The position numbers were made by a program, and so were the translations under genes. Positions 46,800-57,572 of a stretch of DNA of 64,000 bases are shown here, one piece after another (the first letter of the stretch is position 1; every line of letters begins with the position of its first letter). Source of the stretch: Glycine soja (Eukaryota > Streptophyta > Magnoliopsida > Fabales > Fabaceae); assembly GCF_004193775.1 (NCBI RefSeq), contig NC_041021.1:13287198-13351197 (forward strand). Direction: 5' to 3'. The notes under the pieces are model-generated. The model was not told where the DNA came from, ran no database searches, and saw only the letters and a program-made list of their open reading frames with translations.

Positions 46800-49661
46800 A
46801 TGTGGTGGAAAGAAATGTGTGTAGACTATCGCGACTTAAACCGAGCCAGTCCTAAAGACAATTTTCCCCTGCCACACATTGATATATTGGTAGATAATAC
46901 GACCAAGTTCGCCCTTTTCTCATTTATGGATGGTTTCTCGGGGTATAATCAAATAAAGATGGCACCCGAAGATGTAGAGAAGACCACTTTCGTCACCCTA
47001 TGGGGAATGTTCTGCTATAAAGTGATGGCCTTCGGGTTGAAAAATGTTGGGGCAACCTATCAGCGTGCCATGGTGGCGTTGTTCCATGACATGATGCATA
47101 AGGAGATAGAGGTCTACGTAGATGACATGATTGCCAAGTCTCGGACTGAGGACGAACACCTCGTCAATCTCCGTAAGCTGTTTGGAAGGTTGCGGAAATA
47201 CCAACTAAAGCTAAACCCAACCAAATGCACCTTCGGGGTAAAATCGGGGAAGTTGCTGGGGTTTATCGTAAGTCAGAAAGGGATAGAGATAGATCCCGAG
47301 AAAGTGAAGGCCATTCTTGAAATGCCAGAACCACGCACGGAGAAGCAGGTTTGAGGTTTCTTGGGTAGGTTGAATTATATCGAGAGATTTATCTCACAAC
47401 TCACCCCTACATGTGAGCCCATTTTCAAGCTATTACGTAAGAACCAGACAGTCCTGTGGAACGGCGACTGCCAAGAGGCCTTCGAGAAGATCAAATAAAG
47501 CCTCGCGAACCCCCCAGTGCTCATGCCACCTGTAACAGGGAGACCTCTTTTCCTATACATGACTATGTTAGACGAGTCTGTGGGGTGCGTGTTAGGTCAG
47601 CACGATGATTCTGGAAAAAGGGAACAAGCCATTTACTATCTAAGCAAGAAATTTACCGCATGTGAGATGAATTACTCAATGCTGGAAAGGACGTACTGCG
47701 CCCTGGTGTGGGCGTCACATCGGCTTAGGCAGTACATGCTCAGTCATACCACGTGGCTTATTTCCAAAATGGATCCCGTTAAATACATCTTCGAAAACCC
47801 GGCTCTCACGAGACGAATTGCTAGGTGGCAGGTACTACTATCTGAATTCGATATTGTGTACGTCACCCAAAAGGTGATAAAGGGGAGCACTTTGGCAGAT
47901 TATTTGGCCCAGCAACCCCTCCAGGATTATCTGCCGATGCACCCGAAGTTCCCGGATGAAGACATCATGGCCCTATTCGAAGAGAAGCAAACGCACAAGG
48001 ACATAGACAAATGGATTGTTTGCTTCGATGGGGCATCTAATGCTTTGGGCCATGGAGTAGGGGCAGTCCTTGTATCCCCAGATGATCAGTGTATTCCTTT
48101 CACGGCTAGGCTAGGTTTTGATTGTACCAACAATATGGCCGAGTATGAAGCATGCGCCCTCGGGGTTCAAGCGGCCATTGATTTTGATGTAAAACTACTC
48201 AAAGTGCATGGAGACTCGGCTTTGGTGATACGCCAGTTGAAAGGAGAATGGGAAACTAGGGATCCGAAGTTGATACCCTATCAAACTCACATCTTAAGGA
48301 CACCCATCCATGTTTCAACTGGCCCCACACGGGGATCTACCGTACATCGAGTTCAGATCTCAGGGCAGGCCAGCGTATTGTTGCGCGATAGAGGAAGAGC
48401 GGGATGGGAAACCGTGGTACTTCGATATCAAACATTATGTTGAGAACAAAGAATACCCACCAGGGATTTCCGACAATGACAAAAGAACGTTGAGGAGATT
48501 GGCTACAGGTTTCTTTGTAAGTGGTACCATCCTGTACAAACGAAACCATGATATGACCCTCCTACGATGCGTAGATGCCAAAGAGGCGAACTTCATGATT
48601 GAGGAGATCCACGAGGGTTCATTCGGGACACATGCCAATGGGCATGCTATGGCCAGGAAGATCCTTAGGGCCGGTTATTACTGGCTCACTATGGAAAGCG
48701 ATTGCTGCGCACATGTAAGGAAGTGTCATAAATGTCAAGCGTACGCGGACAATGTCAATGTTCCGCCACATCCTCTGAATGTTATGTTCGCCCCTTGGCC
48801 TTTTTCCATGTGGGGGATAGATGTCATTGGGGCCATCGATCCCAAAGCTTCGAATGGTCACCGCTTCATTCTTGTGGCAATAGATAACTTCACCAAATGG
48901 GTCAAAGCAGCTTCTTATACTAATGTCACGAGAAGTGTGGTGGTCAGATTCATAAAGAGGGAGCTGATTTGTCGATACGGACTCCCTAAGAAGATCATTA
49001 CTGACAATGGCACCAATCTGAACAACAAAATGATGCAAGAAATGTGCGAGGATTTCAAGATCCAACATCATAATTCCACCCCTTATCGGCCAAAGATGAA
49101 TGGGGCTGTAGAGGCCGCGAATAAGAATATTAAGAAGATTGTTCAAAAGATGACGGTGTCATACAAAGATTGGCATGAGATGTTGCCTTTCACCCTGCAC
49201 GGATATAGAACCTCGGTACGAACTTCTATTGGGGCAACGCCGTATTCCTTGGTTTATGGGATGGAAGCGGTACTCCCATTTGAGGTAGAGGTTCTTTCTC
49301 AGAGGATAATAGCGGAATCAGGCCTAAAAGAGTCAGAATGGGCTCGAGCACGCTACGACCAACTCAACCTTATTGAAGGTAAGCGGTTGACAGCCATGAG
49401 CCATGGGCGCCTATATCAACAAAGGATAAAGAACGCGTTCGATAAGAAGGTGCGCCCGCGCAAGTTCAACGAGGTGGACCTTGTGCTGAAGAAGATGTCC
49501 CACGTTGTTAAGGATAATTGAGGCAAGTGGGCCCCGAATTATGAAGGACCTTTCGTTGTGAGGAGGGCTTTTTCTGGGGGTGCCCTGATACTCACCAACA
49601 TGGATGGCGAGGAGCTACCCTCGCCCGTGAACTCCGATGTCGTTAAGCGATATTACGCTTG
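46800..49661 (+). pseudogene. pol: pol of element F: RT, RNase H, archaeal RNase H, integrase
   Basis: RT from about 46806 reads CVDYRDLNRASPKDNFPLPH, FMDGFSGYNQI and the catalytic YVDDMIAKS; its N-terminus and the protease are deleted. Retroviral-type RNase H follows (about 47517-47760, ACEMNYSMLERTYCALVWA). Next is a second, archaeal-type RNase H (about 48010-48290: CFDGASN, NNMAEYEACALG, HGDSALVIRQ). Integrase has an HHCC finger (about 48605-48740) and the DDE residues WGIDVIG, TDNGTN and GAVEAANK. Breaks: TGA 47352-47354, TAA 47496-47498, a deletion and frameshift near 48300, TGA 49519-49521. The reading frame after that stop ends at about 49661. The copy is dead without supplied proteins. 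Confidence 0.93.
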
Positions 49662-50337
49662 AAGTCTGGGGTAATTGAGAGGGCTGTTGCATGTTCTTTT
49701 ACTTCTGAGTTTTTTGTTCTTCTTGGTTTCCTCCAGGGATTCCCTTTCATTGTATTTGTCTCGTTTCTTTAAAAGAAGAGAAGATGGGTGAGGCTTCAGT
49801 CCTCCCTTTGATTTTAAACCTTGTGTTAATAACTTGAGCCCTCTTTGCTCAGTTCATGGGGTGCCCCAAGCGCTTAGATTAAAATTGAACCTAACCAGCC
49901 TTCACTAAAAAAAATCATTGAATTAAAAAACATTCATGCATGCACGCACACATGCATATCTTGTAGTAACAGGGGCAGAATCGTCTTAGGCCACGGTCAG
50001 AAGTCGAGACAAGTTGACGGCAGAAATCAACCAAGGTAAGATGATGACCTGGTCACGATTGGCCGCATATTGTTTGTTTCCTACTTGCAGGTACTTAGGG
50101 ACGGATGCAAATGGAGGATAGGGTCACGACCGACCGATCGTCGTCCCTTTCCGGTGCTGGGTAAGCGGAGAACGTCGCTGCAAGGCAGCCCAGTATCCTT
50201 TGAATTCACAGTATTTATTACTATTGTTTGTTTTAAATAAGTAATCGACGTCTGATTCTAACTTAAGTAGGTTCGAGTAGGCAGACGCAAACCCGTAAAG
50301 GGGGGGAGGCATGTTTAATGTTTCCCAAAAAAAAAGG
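49662..50337 (+). other. Spacer between integrase and internal promoter of F
   Basis: No coding domain. Polypurine 'aaagaagagaagatggg' near 49772. An A-rich run (about 50327-50335) precedes the hairpin. Confidence 0.55.
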
Positions 50338-50386
50338 GTACAGGTTAGCTCGCCTGGGCGAGCAACCCCTGTACGAAAATATAAAG
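50338..50386 (+). promoter_or_regulatory. Predicted internal promoter of accessory ORF
   Basis: Nested hairpin: GTACAGG (50338-50344) pairs with CCTGTAC (50368-50374), enclosing GCTCGCCTGGGCGAGC (50348-50363), the same palindrome that precedes the TATA box in the LTRs. TATAAAG follows at 50380-50386. Downstream are a plausible leader and an intron before the ORF. Promoter activity is inferred from the shared arrangement. Confidence 0.55.
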
Positions 50387-50535
50387 GAGTGGAGGGGGAA
50401 CGTGTTCTTCACCCAAAAACTCTTCCCCCTCACTTCAAAAGCTCCCAAGCTCACGGGAACTACAAGAACAACAGCCCCCAAGCTCCATTGTTGAGTTTTT
50501 GCTTCCCTTTTCACGCTTTAATTCTCTCCCCACAA

Positions 50536-51652
50536 GTAAGTGCAATTTCCCTTGGTTATTTGGCTCTCCATTGATGTGTTTTGGTGCTTTAGTTGCTTAT
50601 TTTTCACAAAATTCATGAAGCAATTCACATCTGAATCCATGCTTGTTTTGTTGAGTTGAGGGTTTGTGTGAGAAGGCCTTAGGCCTATGTTGTATTCTGA
50701 AGCAATGGGGCATGCCACATTGCCCCCGTTCTCTTGCAATTTATGTCTAAACATGCGCCCACCGAGTGCTCGTTGAAATGCCCCAATGACATATGAATGT
50801 GATTTTGTAAAATCGGGATTGTGGGACTGTTTTATATATATGGGGACAGCATAGGGGATTCGAAATGGGTGCCCAAATGCAATTCCAAGCTTAGAAACCC
50901 AAGCTCTTAGCTTCAATGCAAGGCCACATACTTATGACTAAGGACCTAAATTTTGGTTTTGGAAGTAGGAAGGCATGAAAATTAGGACATGATTGTGAGA
51001 GTTTTTTTACTCGAATTTGGCTGCCCCATGAGGGATACTTTGCACCTAGGTAGCGTGGAAAATACTTTTCAATGGTATGTAAATATGTGTGTAAATATAG
51101 GTAGCATGGAAAACACCTTTCAATGGTGTGTATATATGTGAACATATGGCATGAAATTCCTTGCAAAGTGTGAATGAGTATCTTCCTAAATGAATATTGA
51201 GGTCGCTTCCTAAATGAATGTATGCTGGCATGGAATTCCCTTTTGAATGCAAGTGTGTGCATGACGTAATTAGCTTTCCAACATGCATATAAATAAATGT
51301 GAGTGAAACAATAAAAGTTTGTATGATATATGTTTCAAATATGTATAGGTAGTTTGTGATAGCAAATGTTTAGGATGTGATTAGGTGTAAATTTTGACTC
51401 AATGCCTTGAGCATGAGAATGTGTGTTCTTTTCAAAATGCATATATATATGTATGGCAATTAGAATGTGTTGGATGTCCTTGTACGTTGACATAAATAGT
51501 AGGATATTCTACACATACGCATGTGCATAAATATTTTACCTTAAAAGTGTGCATGAGTTCATTCTAAATCGGAGGGATTAGCATGTCATTTTTGTGTTAA
51601 GATAAGCATTATCTTGTAAAACTAACTTCCCAAAATGTTTGTCTTTTTTTAG
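50536..51652 (+). other. Predicted 5' UTR intron of accessory ORF
   Basis: Donor GTAAGT at 50536-50541 and acceptor TTTTTTTAG ending at 51652, 4 nt before the ORF start. The 1117-bp interval is AT-rich with stops in all frames, and includes short repeats of 'gtagcatggaaaacaccttt' type near 51050-51120. Confidence 0.55.
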
Positions 51653-51655
51653 GAA

Positions 51656-52903
51656 ATGGCCCCAAGGAAGCTTGCCTCAAAGAGATCCAAGAAAGACAAA
51701 GCGGCTGAAGGAACCAGTTCTGCTCCCGAATATGATAGACACCATTTTAGGAGCGCTGAGCACCAGTAGCGCTTCGAGGCCATCAAAGGATGGTCATTCC
51801 TCCAGGAGAGACGCGTCCAGCTCAAGGATGACGAGTATACCGACTTCCAGGAAGAGATAGTTCGTCGGCGGTGGGCATCGCTGGTTACCCCCATGGCCAA
51901 GTTCGACCCAAACATAGTCCTCGAGTTTTATGCCAATGCTTGGCCTACAGAGGAGGGTGTGCGAGATATGCGATCTTGGGTGAGGGGTCAGTGGATCCCT
52001 TTCGATGCAGATGCCCTCAGCCAGTTCCTGGGATACCCTTTAGTGCTGGAGGAGGGCCAGGAGTGCGAGTATAGCCAGAGGAGGAACCAGGCCGATGGGT
52101 TTGATGAGGAGGCCATCGCCCAGTTGCTGTGTATACCGAGGCAGGATTTTGCCCGGATTACTGCTGGGAGACGCGTGCGAATCATGCGCACCAACATGAC
52201 CACCCTGACCCAGATATGGATGACGTTGTTGCTCAGCAACATCCAGCCCAACGATCATAATTCCGACCTCCCCCTGCCAAAGTGTCAACTGGTGTACGCC
52301 GTCCTAACACAGATGAGCATTCACGTGGCTCAGTTGATCGCTGATGCCATTTATCTATTTGCAGGTATGGCGCCGACCAGGCACCCTTTGGACCCAGATA
52401 AGTCCAACAGGGCCCTGGGATTTCCCGCATTGATCACAGGACTTTGTCAGTCGTTCGGAGTCCCCGTCGCACCTAGCAAGGTGATTCGGCCACCCATCAC
52501 CTGGGCTTTTATTGAGAAGTATTGCACGCAGAGACCGGCCCAGGGTGATGCACCACAGGCCGCAGACGCGCCGCCACCTCATCAGGCTGGCCTAGCTGGG
52601 TCATTTGATTCGGAGCAGTATTTACGGCATGTGGTTCGCTGGCAGGCGGCCAACCACCGGGCGCACGTGCAGACCCATGACTGTCTTTACCAGCTGAGCC
52701 TCAGCCTGCAGAGCCAGGGTTTTACTTCTTTTCCATGCCCTACTCCGGATCAATTCAGGGCAGAGGTCGCATGGCCCAGAGATTGGCCTGAGGCCCAGGC
52801 AGGGGAGGCACCCGCAGAGGCTCCCGGCAAGGCAGATGAGGCCCGCGAGGACGAGGAGATGACCAATTTGCTTGATTTCTTAGGAGGGAGCGGAGCTACA
52901 TGA
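51656..52903 (+). pseudogene. Accessory ORF of Ogre/Tat element F (putative plant transposon protein family)
   Basis: The frame begins ATGGCCCCAAGG right after the predicted splice acceptor and ends at TGA 52901-52903, 415 codons. A single in-frame TAG at 51767-51769 (codon 38, after RSAEHQ) separates a basic N-terminus (KLASKRSKKDK) from the body. Main blocks: EFYANAWPTEEGVRDMRSWV, SQFLGYPLVL, RRVRIMRTNMTTLTQIWMTL, APTRHPLDPDKSNRALGFPA, and an acidic C-terminus ending EDEEMTNLLDFLGG. The family is common in soybean repeats and lies between integrase and 3' LTR in Tat elements. Its function is unknown. With only one stop it may be recently inactivated, or translated from the internal ATG at 51893. 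Confidence 0.85.
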
Positions 52904-54835
52904 TTGGGAGATCCTTAGATCCATATTCTCTTTTATGTTTCCTCTTTTATCTGTTACGTATCATTTTATTTTTTTTAACTAAGGGACTAACGTTTGTTTC
53001 ATTTTGATTGACTTTTGTTTTGTGCATACATGTCGTTTGAACTGTTACGTTAGTATTTACTTCGTTGTTGTCAATAGTGTCTGTTGAAATTCCGGAATCA
53101 CGTAGAATTTTTTCACTTTTAGGAACGTCGTCCAAAATAAAAATAAAATGAACCAAAATCATGATAAAAAAAGAAAGAAGCGTTGTGAATAAAATGTCTA
53201 TGTATATAAAGAAAAAGGAAAAAATGTTTTTAAAAGGGAAATATGTATAAAAGGATTTTTGTGTGTAAATGATGCGTGGAAAGGAATTCTTGTGTGTGTG
53301 AGCAATGAGTGTATATAAAGAAACTTTTGTATGAACCACAGGTGTGTGTTGAAAAAAAGGAAGGAAGAGAAAAATATTTGAACATGAATAGGGTTCGTAT
53401 ATAGACTGTGTGACGTAAACAGAAAGAGTTCTAATGCGTGTACAGAAAAAGTTCGTCATGTATAAGAATGCAGATATACAAAGAAAAGTTTTCCTCATAA
53501 AGGGCCATGGGTGTATAGTTTTGTGAATATAAAAATGAAACAAAAAGGAAAAAAGAAAGGAAGACCTCGAAGGTCGACATGTTATAGTTAGGAAGCATAA
53601 ATCATTCGTAGAGAGCAAACATATCTTTTGGAAACAAGGGATTGACGCTAAGAGTTTATTTTCCTGAATAACCGAGATAAGAATGGATGAATTCATTGAA
53701 CTGATGAAAGAACATAATTTGGAAACATTGGGTCTGTTTGTGTAAATTCCCAACCGTAGTATCACAATGCCATAAACGAGATGCTTGGGTGCCCACCTGG
53801 TTGTGGCCATGACTAATTTTGCACGTTGTTTCCAAATCATCATTGTCGCGCGTGCCTTGTGGAATAATATGGAAGTTCGGCCCGAGACCGACACCTTGAC
53901 ACCCAAATTTGTTTTGCCCCAGATATCAAGATCAGGGCTCCCACGATAAAAGCCCCCTTTGAGACATAACCTCAGACTATTTTGGACCTTGGCCTATCAA
54001 AAGAATCCTCATCCTCTCCCCCGAAGCAAAGGACAACAAAATCTCCTCAAGGGAGAGCGAATAGAATGCTAAAACCCAATTTCCAAAAGAAAGGAATGGA
54101 AAAGGAGAAGTGAAAAGAAAGAAAAAGGAAAAGATGAAAACAAAGAAAAGAACAATAAAAAAGAAAGAAAAAGAAGGATTCCCGATCGAAGATCGAAAGG
54201 AAGTAAAAATGGAAAATAGGAGGAAAACAGAGTAATTCTCAATCAATGAAAGAAAGAGAACAGAAAATCTTCAGACCAGATAAATTTTCGGCAAGGTAGG
54301 TGACTATCGGCAAAGGAAAACCCATTTTTTGGAGGTTCTTCCTTTCGAATGGCCATTCAAGGTCATTCTCGATTGGCGATATCCCGCCCCACATAAACAA
54401 AGAGAAAAAGGCCGGAACACTTGGCTTCCTCCCCAAAAAACACTACCCTCGAGAAAATCCTATTGATCCGTGATCGTACGTGTGATCTTTGATTCGATAG
54501 GAAATCGTGTGCAAAATAAAGTCATGGTGCAGTTATGGTTTGGGATTAGGGTAAAATACTTGCCTGTGTGAGTTTTTTATACACTATGAGTGATTTATTC
54601 CCAGTTCCAGCTTAACCCGATGTTTCCCCTGAATGTTCATTTAAAAGTTGAATGTTGACATCCTGCCCTTCGTTTTCGGGTACGAGGAAGATTACCCTTG
54701 GCATAAGTATATTGTTTCTCCAAGATATGGTGCTCTCGCGAATGATTTATTTTTCTTTGCAAAAAGCATGTTTTCCTTTTTAGGTGGAAAAAACCCGGTG
54801 GACCATTCGGTCCTGCCAACTACTTTTCTTCGGAG
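52904..54835 (+). other. Element F 3' UTR before the array
   Basis: Inverse of element B 5381-7130. It contains a purine-rich stretch (54090-54240), the sense-strand equivalent of the pyrimidine tract in B. ORFs on the opposite strand (52947-53906, 53977-54246) are low-complexity. No gene seen. Confidence 0.65.
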
Positions 54836-55815
54836 CCCCATGAATTGATTGTCGTTCATGCATCCTCCACCCACGAGTTTGGAGCCATGCGTAGTGATTG
54901 CCTAGTGCAATTCTCCATTCTCACCTTTTATTCGGAGCCCCATGAATTGATTTGTCGTTCATGCATCCTCCACCAACGAGTTTGGAGCCATGCGTAGTGA
55001 TTGCCTAGTGCAATCCTCCATTCTCCAATGTGTTCTTCACCGTCAAGTGCGGACCCTCTTGACTGGGAAATGTGGTCTTTGTTATTTTCCCGATTGATTC
55101 CTCCACCAACGAGTTTGGAGCCATGCGTCGTGATTGCCTAGTGCAATTCTCCATTCTCACCTTTTATTCGGAGCCCCATGAATTGATTTGTCGTTCATGC
55201 ATCCTCCACCAACGAGTTTGGAGCCATGCATAGTGATTGCCTAGAGCAACCCTCCATTCTCCAATGTGTTCTTCACCGTCAAGTGCGGACCCTCTTGACT
55301 GGGAAATGTGGTCTTTGTTATTTTCCCAATTGATTCCTCCACCCACGTGTTTGGAGCCATGTGTAGTGATTGCCTAGTGCAATTCTCCATTCTCACCTTT
55401 TATTCGGAGCCCCATGAATTGATTTGTCGTTCATGCATCCTCCACCAACGAGTTTGGAGCCATGCGTAGTGATTGCCTAGTGCAACCCTCCATTCTCCAA
55501 TGTGTTCTTCACCGTCAAGTGCGGACCCTCTTGACTGGGAAATGTGGTCTTTGTTATTTTCCCGATTGATTCCTCCACCAACGAGTTTGGAGCCATGCAT
55601 AGTGATTGCCTATTGCAATTCTCCATTCTCACCTTTTATTCGGAGCCCCATGAATTTATGGTCGTTCATGCATCCTCCACCAACGAGTTTGGCGCCATGC
55701 GTAGTGATTGCCTAGTGCAATCCTCCATTCTCCAATGTGTTCTTCACCATCAAGTGCGGACCCTCTTGACTGGGAAATGTGGTCTTTGTTGTTTTCCGGA
55801 TCGGTTCCTTCACCA
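54836..55815 (+). repeat. Mixed hairpin array in 3' UTR of element F
   Basis: About four copies of a unit near 240 bp. Inverted repeats: CATGAA...TTCATG, CTCCA...TGGAG, GTCAAG-tgcggaccct-CTTGAC, and GGGAAA...TTTCCC. It is related to the 116-bp array of B (3551-5380), with extra modules inserted. Confidence 0.85.
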
Positions 55816-55992
55816 AACATGTGCATATATGAATATTATGTTATCGGTGTTTGTTGTAGTTTGTGTTTGTTTTGTGTTGTGCAGAGAAAGAAGAAGAAGA
55901 GATGGAGGTCGTCATGGACTAATTGCGGAAAGGGCGAAGACGGACAAAATCAGTGTCTTATCTTTGCTTTCTTCTTATCTCCGATAAAAGGT

Positions 55993-56009
55993 AAGTAAAG
56001 AGGGGCAAC
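55993..56009 (+). other. Polypurine tract of element F
   Basis: AAGTAAAGAGGGGCAAC immediately before the 3' LTR. Confidence 0.9.
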
Positions 56010-57567
56010 TGTCATACCCTAATTTCGTCCGGGGATTATTACTTGATGACATGCAACCTTTGATTGGCCGCTTCGAGATACTTGGCACCCTTTGTTGCAC
56101 AATATGCGAAGTCTCGAGACGCTCCGAAAATCAAAAGGAAGTATCGTTACGCAATCCGTGAGTTTCCGTAACTTCTTCGAAAGCTAAACAGGGTAAATAC
56201 ATGATCCGTAAGGATTCGTAACCTTACAGAAAGAAAATAAGTATCGTTACGAAATTCGTAAAGTTTCGTAACGTTACGGAAAAAGAATCACCAAAAAAGG
56301 TAAAAGGGGGTGCATTTAGTAAAAAGGGGGTACAAATAGCAATCAGGCCCACATGGGCCTTCCAGATTCTTCCTCCAGAAGGCGGTTGCTTCTGGAGGAA
56401 GCAACCTTGCTCGCCTGGGCGAGCTGGGTGGCAAGCTCCTCCCCTATTTTGCTATAAATAGGGGGAGGAGTGAAGAGGAAAGGGTTCAGCCTTCTTGGCA
56501 CTCCGTATTCTCTTAAATTTGCTGAGGAAAATTGTTTCCGTGAAGAAAATCCAAGCCGAGGCGCTTCCGTAACGTTTCCGTGGGTAATTACGCGAAGATT
56601 TTCATCCGTTCTTCGACATTCAACGTTCGTTCTTCGTTTTCTTCGGTCTTCAACTGGTAAGTACCCCAAACCGAGCTTTTCAATTCATTCTATGTACCCG
56701 TGGTGGTCCCCATTTGTTTCATGAACTTTTATTCTCGTTGTCATATACTTTCCGTACCCCTTTTTGACGTGCTTCAGTCATTTATTTAAGTCATTTCTCG
56801 CCTAATCAAAAAAATAAAATAAATTTCCACCGATCATTTGATTTGTAATATCCGTTAATTTCTGTTAAAATGAATTCCGACCGTTCGTTCGTGCCGTAAC
56901 CACGTTGGAAATAAAAAAAGAGGTAAAATAATAATATAATAATAAAAAATACCCTTTTAGTAAAATGAAGCGAAAAATCAATCGGACGTTTTCTCTTTGG
57001 GATTTCTCATTCTTAATTGAATTGACTAATAACTAAAGTGAAACTAAGGCTAAAATCAACCTGCCTAGTCAAGCTCGTCCACAAAAAAATCACTAAAAAA
57101 GGATTTGAAAGTTTATTATCTCAGTTTTTCTTACCAAGTAAATGGATCATTTTTAAGGTCGAACGCCTTAAAATGATCACCTTTCAAGTAAAAAGAATCG
57201 CTTGATTCACTCTTAAGAAAGAACTACGTAGGTCTGATTTCCTCTTCGATGGAGGATATGGAGGAGCAAAAGCCCCATTTTTTTCAACCTCAAAAAAATA
57301 AAAAAGAAATAAAAGGTAAGATAACACAATTTCACAATTCTAAAAAATAGGCTGTTGTCCTTTGAGACAAACGTGAGAGGTGCTAATACCTTCCTCAAAC
57401 GTAAATACAACTCCCGAACTTAGAATTTTCGTTTTGACCGGTTTCCTTCGGTTTTTCCGACGTTTCCCACAAATAAACGTTGGTGGCGACTTCGCACATC
57501 TTTCCTCCTTTGGAAAGCGCACCCGTGAGCCTCGCCTCGCACGCCCGGAAAAGGGCATGTTGCGACA
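56010..57567 (+). mobile_element. 3' LTR of element F
   Basis: 1558 bp, TGTCATACCC...GTTGCGACA. U3 has palindromes such as TTACGAAATTCGTAA. The GCTCGCC hairpin is at about 56410 and TATAAATA at about 56453. GTAAGT is at 56657-56662. The TTAAGG...CCTTAA region (about 57153) carries one change in the loop, and the CTACGTA module is at about 57223-57290. TSD TTGCG follows. Confidence 0.95.
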
Positions 57568-57572
57568 TTGCG

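Larger units (their letters stand above)
45233..57567 (+). mobile_element. Ogre/Tat Ty3-type retrotransposon F, internally deleted, with TSD
   Basis: 12,335 bp from TGTCATACCC to ...GTTGCGACA, flanked by TTGCG at 45228-45232 and 57568-57572. Order: 5' LTR, deletion of PBS/gag/protease/RT start, RT, RNase H, archaeal-type RNase H, integrase, spacer, internal promoter, accessory ORF, 3' UTR, hairpin array, PPT, 3' LTR. The dual RNase H and the accessory ORF after integrase identify the Tat group. The two LTRs are very similar by eye, so the insertion is the youngest large event here. Confidence 0.95.

Noticed and set aside
48619..49146. 175-codon minus-strand ORF
   Set aside because: Antisense to the integrase coding region of F.
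52947..53906. 319-codon minus-strand ORF with hydrophobic stretches
   Set aside because: Antisense to the F 3' UTR; the homologous region in B (6395-7117) does not keep the full frame, and composition is low-complexity.
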